A DNA stretch of 8,673 bases. Source: Proteobacteria bacterium UBA5122 (GTDB lineage: Bacteria; Pseudomonadota; Gammaproteobacteria; Tenderiales; Tenderiaceae). The position numbers and the translations under genes were made by a program. The notes under the pieces were generated by a model. The model was not told where the DNA came from, ran no database searches, and saw nothing but the letters and a program-made list of their open reading frames with translations. The number at the start of each line of letters is the position of its first letter. The stretch's first letter is position 1. The DNA lies in NCBI GenBank assembly GCA_002415485.1, contig DHYU01000070.1, positions 50,684-59,356 on the forward strand, read 5' to 3'. This document shows, piece after piece, positions 5,793 through 8,673 of this stretch.

Positions 5793-6548
5793 TTAATGTC
5801 CCTCCGCAGAATCAATCATGTTGAGGCCAACGTATTGCTGCAGGACGCGACGATTTTCGTCACGCATGGCGCGGAAATCGATGGCGATCTTGATGGTGTT
5901 TTTTTGTGCGGTCTCCCCATCTGCTTCCAGGCGGATGATCTGTCCGTAGAGTTTGATCGGAGTGCTGCCTGAGTTTGTTTGGAGATTCAGGCTAACAAAA
6001 TCATAGACATAAGTATGGTTCTGGCTGGAAACATGGGCGCGCAACAGGACGCCGATCTCGGAGATATTGATGACATCGGCATGATAGCTGCTGGTGCCCT
6101 GATCGAAGCCAAAGTCCACTTCGCAGCGGCTGAGAGGGACGACACGCGGTGCACGGCGACGTTCGGAAATGCCGACATGGGTCGCGATCAGTGCAATCAG
6201 CTGAGCGGGGTTGAATGGTTTGGTCAGCATCGCGGTCGGATGGATGGTGGCGGCAATCTCGTCACGTTTGCTCTGTTCAGAGCTGGTGAGCAGGAAAAAC
6301 GGCGCGACGGCGGTTGCGGGGTTGGATTCCAGGATCTCCATAAAATCCGGCACCGGCATGCCCGGCATGTTCCAATCGCTGACGATGTATTGGAGTTCGC
6401 CCTGGGCGCTGGCCAGTTTTTCCAGTGCCTGGTCGGGGTTGTCTGCGGTAATGACGTCATCGATGTCTGTCTCCTGCAGCAGGGTTTGTGAAACCATGGC
6501 GCGCATGGTGGCAGAGTCATCAATAACGAGCGCAAATTTGGTAGTCAT
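5793..6548 (-). CDS. Response regulator: receiver domain fused to PilZ (cyclic-di-GMP-binding) domain
   Basis: This 251-residue protein joins a CheY-like receiver (about 1-125) to a PilZ domain (about 128-245). The receiver has the acidic pair Asp10-Asp11, phospho-acceptor Asp58 (YIVSDWNMPGM), the switch Thr89 (LLTSS) and Lys110 (LTKPFNP), so it should be phosphorylatable. The PilZ part keeps both binding signatures, RxxxR (R131-R135 in ERRRAPR) and NxSxxG (N161-G166 in NISEIG), so cyclic di-GMP binding is expected. No DNA-binding domain follows, so output is probably protein-protein, for example on motility or surface behaviour. The cognate histidine kinase is not in the window. GAGGTG (6559-6554) lies five bases before the ATG. 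A GEMM-I riboswitch ends about 123 bases upstream on the same strand. The protein would therefore be controlled by cyclic di-GMP both in expression and in activity. Confidence 0.95.
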   Translation of the reverse strand: MTTKFALVIDDSATMRAMVSQTLLQETDIDDVITADNPDQALEKLASAQGELQYIVSDWNMPGMPVPDFMEILESNPATAVAPFFLLTSSEQSKRDEIAATIHPTAMLTKPFNPAQLIALIATHVGISERRRAPRVVPLSRCEVDFGFDQGTSSYHADVINISEIGVLLRAHVSSQNHTYVYDFVSLNLQTNSGSTPIKLYGQIIRLEADGETAQKNTIKIAIDFRAMRDENRRVLQQYVGLNMIDSAEGH

Positions 6549-6606
6549 ATCAGCACCTCAAATCAAATAAGAGCCTGTGACATCCGTTGTCGGTACGATC
6601 CAGGTC

Positions 6607-6624
6607 GCCGACGACATGGTCGGC
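6607..6624 (-). other. Leader hairpin between riboswitch and response regulator
   Basis: GCCGAC and GTCGGC form a perfect 6-bp stem around a 6-base loop, about 58 bases before the start codon. No run of T follows on the minus strand, so it is not a standard intrinsic terminator. It may be a structural or regulatory element of the leader. Confidence 0.4.
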
Positions 6625-6635
6625 AAATGACATGA

Positions 6636-6677
6636 GGAACAGGTGGGGCGGGGTAAGAATAGCCACGCCTTTGTTCC
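6636..6677 (-). promoter_or_regulatory. Candidate expression platform (alternative pairing with the aptamer closing stem)
   Basis: GGAACA (6677-6672, minus strand) can close the aptamer by pairing with TGTTTT at 6763-6758 through four Watson-Crick pairs and two G-U pairs. It can instead pair perfectly with TGTTCC at 6641-6636 downstream. The two pairings exclude each other. An inner GGCG/CGCC helix could strengthen the downstream fold. The CCACCTG within it is also partly complementary to the GAGGTG ribosome-binding site, so control could act on translation. This mechanism is inferred from base complementarity only. Confidence 0.4.
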
Positions 6678-6763
6678 GGCGGTCCCGCTGCCATAGGGTT
6701 GCCCCCTTAGGCCGGTGACTTTGCGCCCCAGAGCTTTCGCTGAGGGTTGCCTTTGTCAAAACA
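6672..6763 (-). promoter_or_regulatory. Class I cyclic-di-GMP riboswitch (GEMM-I)
   Basis: The minus strand carries the hallmarks of the GEMM-I aptamer in order: AAAGGCAACC (GGCAACC at 6751-6745), a stem capped by a GAAA tetraloop (6738-6735), the conserved GCGCAAAG (6726-6719), and CACCGGCCTAAG (6717-6706). A short GGG/CCC stem with a GCAA loop (6705-6696) follows, then TATGG (6695-6691) and GCAGCGGGACCGCC. CCTAAG plus TATGG forms the canonical 11-nucleotide receptor for a GAAA tetraloop, the tertiary contact known in this riboswitch. The base aligned with G20 of the Vibrio Vc2 aptamer appears to be G, favouring c-di-GMP over cGAMP. The tetraloop stem has a two-base mismatch (TC opposite CT), slightly unusual. 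The aptamer is oriented toward the receiver-PilZ gene starting at 6548. On binding ligand it should alter transcription or translation of that gene. Confidence 0.93.
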
Positions 6764-6775
6764 GTTTGTGAGATT

Positions 6776-6796
6776 GTTCACCTTCAGGTTGTGAAC
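6776..6796. repeat. Inverted repeat in the riboswitch leader (possible operator)
   Basis: GTTCAC (6776-6781) and GTGAAC (6791-6796) are perfect inverted half-sites separated by nine bases. The centres are 15 bp apart. The repeat lies between the aptamer and the putative promoter, where a repressor could act, or where an RNA hairpin could form before the aptamer. I do not recognise the regulator. Confidence 0.35.
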
Positions 6797-6810
6797 CAGG
6801 TCACGTAATC

Positions 6811-6838
6811 TGATCGGCCGCTGGTTTTATTTCCTTTA
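6811..6838 (-). promoter_or_regulatory. Possible sigma-28 (FliA) promoter for the riboswitch-controlled genes
   Basis: The minus strand reads TAAAGGAA, twelve bases, then GCCGATCA. The enterobacterial FliA consensus is TAAAGTTT-N11-GCCGATAA. The -35 core TAAAG is exact and the -10 matches seven of eight bases, but the spacer is one base too long. Transcription would start near 6803, about 40 bases before the aptamer. It lies just after the YjbQ stop codon at 6865. The rest of 6549-6864 holds the riboswitch, the leader hairpins and an inverted repeat, with no convincing gene. Confidence 0.4.
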
Positions 6839-6864
6839 GGAAAAAATGGATTGATGGCTGCCGA

Positions 6865-7284
6865 TTATTCGCCGTTCAGGGTGACCAGCAAACGCCGGCT
6901 GCCTCCGTGATTGCGGTGTTCGCAGAGATAGATGCCTTGCCAGGTGCCGAGGGCGAGGCGGCCGTGACTGATGGGGATGGTCAGGCTGCTGCCGAGCAGG
7001 CTGGATTTGAGATGGGCAGGCAGGTCGTCTGGGCCTTCGTCGGTGTGCCGGTAGTAGTGTTCGTTTTCGGGCACGGCGCGATTGAAGAAGCTTTCAAAAT
7101 CCTGGCGGACAGTGGGATCAGCGTTTTCGTTGAGAGTAAGAGAGGCCGACGTATGCTGGATGAAGAGATTGATCAATCCTATCTGGATGTCGCCAATTTC
7201 GGGGATGTTTTCAACTATTTCGCGCGTGATCAGGTGAAAGCCTCGAGCTCGGGCGTGTAGTTGTATCTGTCTTTGGAACCACAT
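6865..7284 (-). CDS. yjbQ: YjbQ / UPF0047 family protein
   Basis: This 139-residue protein matches the YjbQ family along its whole length. Motifs include RGFHLITREI (15-24 from the chosen start), FIQHTSASLTLNENADPTVR near 41-60, DEGPDDLPAHLKSSLLG near 82-98 and LGTWQGIYLCEHRNHGGSRR near 112-131. Family members have weak thiamine-phosphate synthase activity in Escherichia coli, but their physiological role is uncertain. The protein should be cytoplasmic. I chose the ATG at 7284 because the family starts MW(F/Y)Q and the total length then fits. An upstream in-frame ATG at 7299 would add MRSKL. Neither start has a strong Shine-Dalgarno sequence. A -10-like TATCAT at 7322-7317 leaves a workable leader only for the inner start. 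It is probably a single-gene unit upstream of the riboswitch operon on the same strand. Confidence 0.9.
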   Translation of the reverse strand: MWFQRQIQLHARARGFHLITREIVENIPEIGDIQIGLINLFIQHTSASLTLNENADPTVRQDFESFFNRAVPENEHYYRHTDEGPDDLPAHLKSSLLGSSLTIPISHGRLALGTWQGIYLCEHRNHGGSRRLLVTLNGE

Positions 7285-7316
7285 GAGCTTTGATCGCATT
7301 GCTTGAATGGGGGGCT

Positions 7317-7322
7317 ATGATA
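7317..7322 (-). promoter_or_regulatory. Possible -10 box for yjbQ
   Basis: TATCAT on the minus strand matches five of six bases of the sigma-70 -10 box. TTTATC at 17-bp spacing is a poor -35. Half-sites CTTGAA (7302-7307) and TTCAAG (7328-7333) flank it, and an AACGCGTT palindrome (7322-7329) overlaps its edge, so an operator is possible. Confidence 0.35.
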
Positions 7323-7435
7323 ACGCGTTCAAGTCTAGTGATAAAAACGGTCATATTTACAATTTATATTTGTGATGCGGAATGCTAACGGGCTGGCGGT
7401 TGATGGGGTGGAGTCAGTACACTGTCTGAAGCATA

Positions 7436-7448
7436 AGGTGAATCACCT
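7436..7448. repeat. Palindrome upstream of the orphan lipoprotein gene
   Basis: AGGTGA-A-TCACCT is a perfect 6-1-6 inverted repeat, ending 28 bases before the ATG at 7477. It could be a regulator-binding site or a small hairpin in the leader. No regulator is recognised and no clear promoter was found. The A/T-rich stretch at 7351-7372 is the best candidate region. Confidence 0.4.
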
Positions 7449-7476
7449 GTGACAATGGATGTTGCAGGGGAAATAG

Positions 7477-8502
7477 ATGAACAATGGAATGGTTGCACTA
7501 AGGATGTCTGTACAGAATATGGTGTTTAGAAAGGGTGTCGTTGGCCTGTTGCTGACGGGGTCGGTGATGTTGTCTGGGTGCAGTGATGTGTTGCGTCAGC
7601 CGTTAAGTTCGTCATCGGATCGCCCCGTCTTTGCCTTGGGGGATGATTTCAGCGAGATTACTCGCCATGCAGAGGCTGAGAAAACGTTACCAGATATGGA
7701 TATGCTGTTGCGTGTGAAATTGCCGCCGCAGCCAACCAAGTCAGAAGCGACGAATTATGTACATATGATTTATACGCTTTCGCGTAATCAACGGGCCTAT
7801 CTTGAATCTGATCCTCAGGTCGGCATGTTGATGGCGGTCGGGCGCGAGCATATGGATGTTTTGTTCGAGGCCTCGCGTCCTGGGGTGCCCTGGGTTGTAT
7901 ATGGTGCGGAGGCAATTCGCGCCTTGGCTCAGCCAGAGGATAAACAGCGGATCATTCAGGAGTTGGCCCATAACCACAATCTGGCGAGTGCCGTCTGGCA
8001 TCACGACTGGTGTGCGGATGCGCGTGATACGCTGGTTGATCTGATGAAAGGGCGAACCGGTTATTTGCCGCGGGATGTGATCCGTTGTCTGGTGAAGCTG
8101 GAAGACCCTGAGTTATATCCGGTACTGATCACGTACATGATTGAAGGCTGGAACAGCAACGTTACTTACACCGAAATTAAAAACCTGCCCGGCATCAAGT
8201 TGCGCACGGCACTGCCCAAGGCCTGGGAGGCATCGCGCGGTAATAAATATCAGGCTGCCTATTTGCTCGATGATGTGTTGGCGATGGGGTATCTGCCAGC
8301 CTTCCATTTTTTGTTTGAGACGCTCGATAACAATCTCGAGCTGCCAACAACGGTGTATGACGGTTATGCCTTGGCCAAGCGTTTTACGGGGCGTAACGGT
8401 AATCGTGAGCACCTGATGGCCTGGTATGAGAAAAACAAAGACAACGTCTATTACGATAGTAAAGAAGGCGTTTTTACAGCCAAACGCCTGTTGTTCAAAT
8501 AG
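7477..8502 (+). CDS. Putative lipoprotein with helical (possibly HEAT-like) body, unknown function
   Basis: This 341-residue protein has a rather long basic N-region, a hydrophobic run and the lipobox LSGC with Cys35 as the predicted lipid-bearing residue. Ser at +2 suggests outer-membrane sorting. The mature part is dominated by alternating helical segments, such as VVYGAEAIRALAQPEDKQRIIQ, DARDTLVDLM, PRDVIRCLVKLEDPELYPVLITYM and YQAAYLLDDVLAMG. This recalls HEAT or other alpha-solenoid repeats, but no clean repeat was proven. I do not recognise the family. The start at 7477 is favoured by AGGGG (7466-7470) six bases upstream. In-frame ATGs for Met5, Met10 and Met15 would shorten the signal peptide but lack a well-placed ribosome site. 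The gene stands alone on its strand and converges on the partial gene at the window end, with 12 bases between the stops. Base composition appears more A/T-rich than the genes at 2000-5300. Confidence 0.82.
   Translation: MNNGMVALRMSVQNMVFRKGVVGLLLTGSVMLSGCSDVLRQPLSSSSDRPVFALGDDFSEITRHAEAEKTLPDMDMLLRVKLPPQPTKSEATNYVHMIYTLSRNQRAYLESDPQVGMLMAVGREHMDVLFEASRPGVPWVVYGAEAIRALAQPEDKQRIIQELAHNHNLASAVWHHDWCADARDTLVDLMKGRTGYLPRDVIRCLVKLEDPELYPVLITYMIEGWNSNVTYTEIKNLPGIKLRTALPKAWEASRGNKYQAAYLLDDVLAMGYLPAFHFLFETLDNNLELPTTVYDGYALAKRFTGRNGNREHLMAWYEKNKDNVYYDSKEGVFTAKRLLFK
8466..8489 (-). terminator. Possible terminator hairpin inside the 3' end of the lipoprotein gene
   Basis: AGGCGTTT (8489-8482) and AAACGCCT (8473-8466) form a perfect 8-bp stem with an 8-base loop. 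On the minus strand TCTTTACT follows. It could end transcription of the minus-strand gene stopping at 8515. It lies within the coding sequence of the opposing lipoprotein, so the pairing could also be accidental. Confidence 0.35.
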
Positions 8503-8514
8503 CCTTGTTTAACT

Positions 8515-8673
8515 TTACAGCATGTCGCTGAGATTGATGATGCGGCCGGCTGGCGAACTCATTGGTTTTGATTCAGGGGTGATGTCGTCCAGTGGTATGT
8601 CGGTCATCGGCGGCATGCTCTCTTCGCGCTGAATCGCCTCTTCGGTGGCCTTGTTCATGACGATGATGCTGAT
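8515..8673 (-). CDS. C-terminal fragment of an unrecognised protein
   Basis: Reading leftwards from the window edge, an open frame of 52 codons ends in TAA at 8517-8515. It begins ISIIVMNKATEEAIQREES, continues through an acidic proline-containing linker (MPPMTDIPLDDITPES) and ends PAGRIINLSDML. The true start is outside the window. The codon use and the tidy convergent end 12 bases from the lipoprotein stop support a real gene. The hydrophobic start of the fragment could be the end of a membrane segment with a cytoplasmic tail, but this is a guess. No family is recognised. Confidence 0.6.
   Translation of the reverse strand: MSIIVMNKATEEAIQREESMPPMTDIPLDDITPESKPMSSPAGRIINLSDML

Noticed and set aside
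6607..6624. Intrinsic terminator between riboswitch and response regulator
   Set aside because: The 6-bp stem lacks a following T-run, so it was listed only as a leader hairpin.
6550..6759. 69-codon minus-strand frame over the riboswitch leader
   Set aside because: It overlaps the conserved aptamer and reads structured RNA. The conservation fits an RNA, not a protein.
1..8673. Mobile element, phage defence system or CRISPR array
   Set aside because: No transposase, integrase, nuclease, regularly spaced repeat or terminal inverted repeat was found on either strand.

Overview
The window looks like chromosomal DNA of a free-living gammaproteobacterium. This is inferred from the moderately high GC content, the DUF484/GAF-GGDEF, PilZ and bacteriohemerythrin signalling genes, the lipobox lipoproteins, a YjbQ close to the enterobacterial form, and a class I cyclic-di-GMP (GEMM-I) riboswitch. 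No transposase, integrase, phage gene, tRNA, rRNA or CRISPR array was seen. Both ends cut through genes.

Layout. (1) Bases 1-119, minus strand: N-terminus of a DedA-family membrane protein. (2) 350-1552, plus: a diguanylate cyclase with a coiled coil, a GAF/DUF484-like sensor domain and an intact GGEEF domain. (3) 3142-1556, minus: a compact probable operon of a zinc-ribbon membrane protein, a ketohexokinase-like PfkB sugar kinase that starts directly after the stop of the first gene, and a pentapeptide-repeat protein. (4) 3261-5287, plus: an ankyrin-repeat lipoprotein, a second small lipoprotein overlapping it by 4 bp, and a zinc-independent MDR/quinone-oxidoreductase-like enzyme. (5) 6838-5295, minus: a possible FliA-type promoter, a GEMM-I riboswitch, a receiver-PilZ response regulator and a bacteriohemerythrin. 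(6) 7284-6865, minus: YjbQ. (7) 7477-8502, plus: an orphan helical lipoprotein. (8) 8673-8515, minus: C-terminal tail of an unrecognised protein.

The unifying theme is cyclic di-GMP. The window holds a probable synthase (GGDEF with product-inhibition I-site), a protein effector (PilZ fused to a receiver) and an RNA sensor. The RNA sensor lies upstream of the effector gene, which suggests that the effector's expression is itself controlled by the second messenger. The bacteriohemerythrin downstream of the effector suggests a link to oxygen. The riboswitch aptamer is the most secure non-coding feature. Its expression platform and promoter are inferences.
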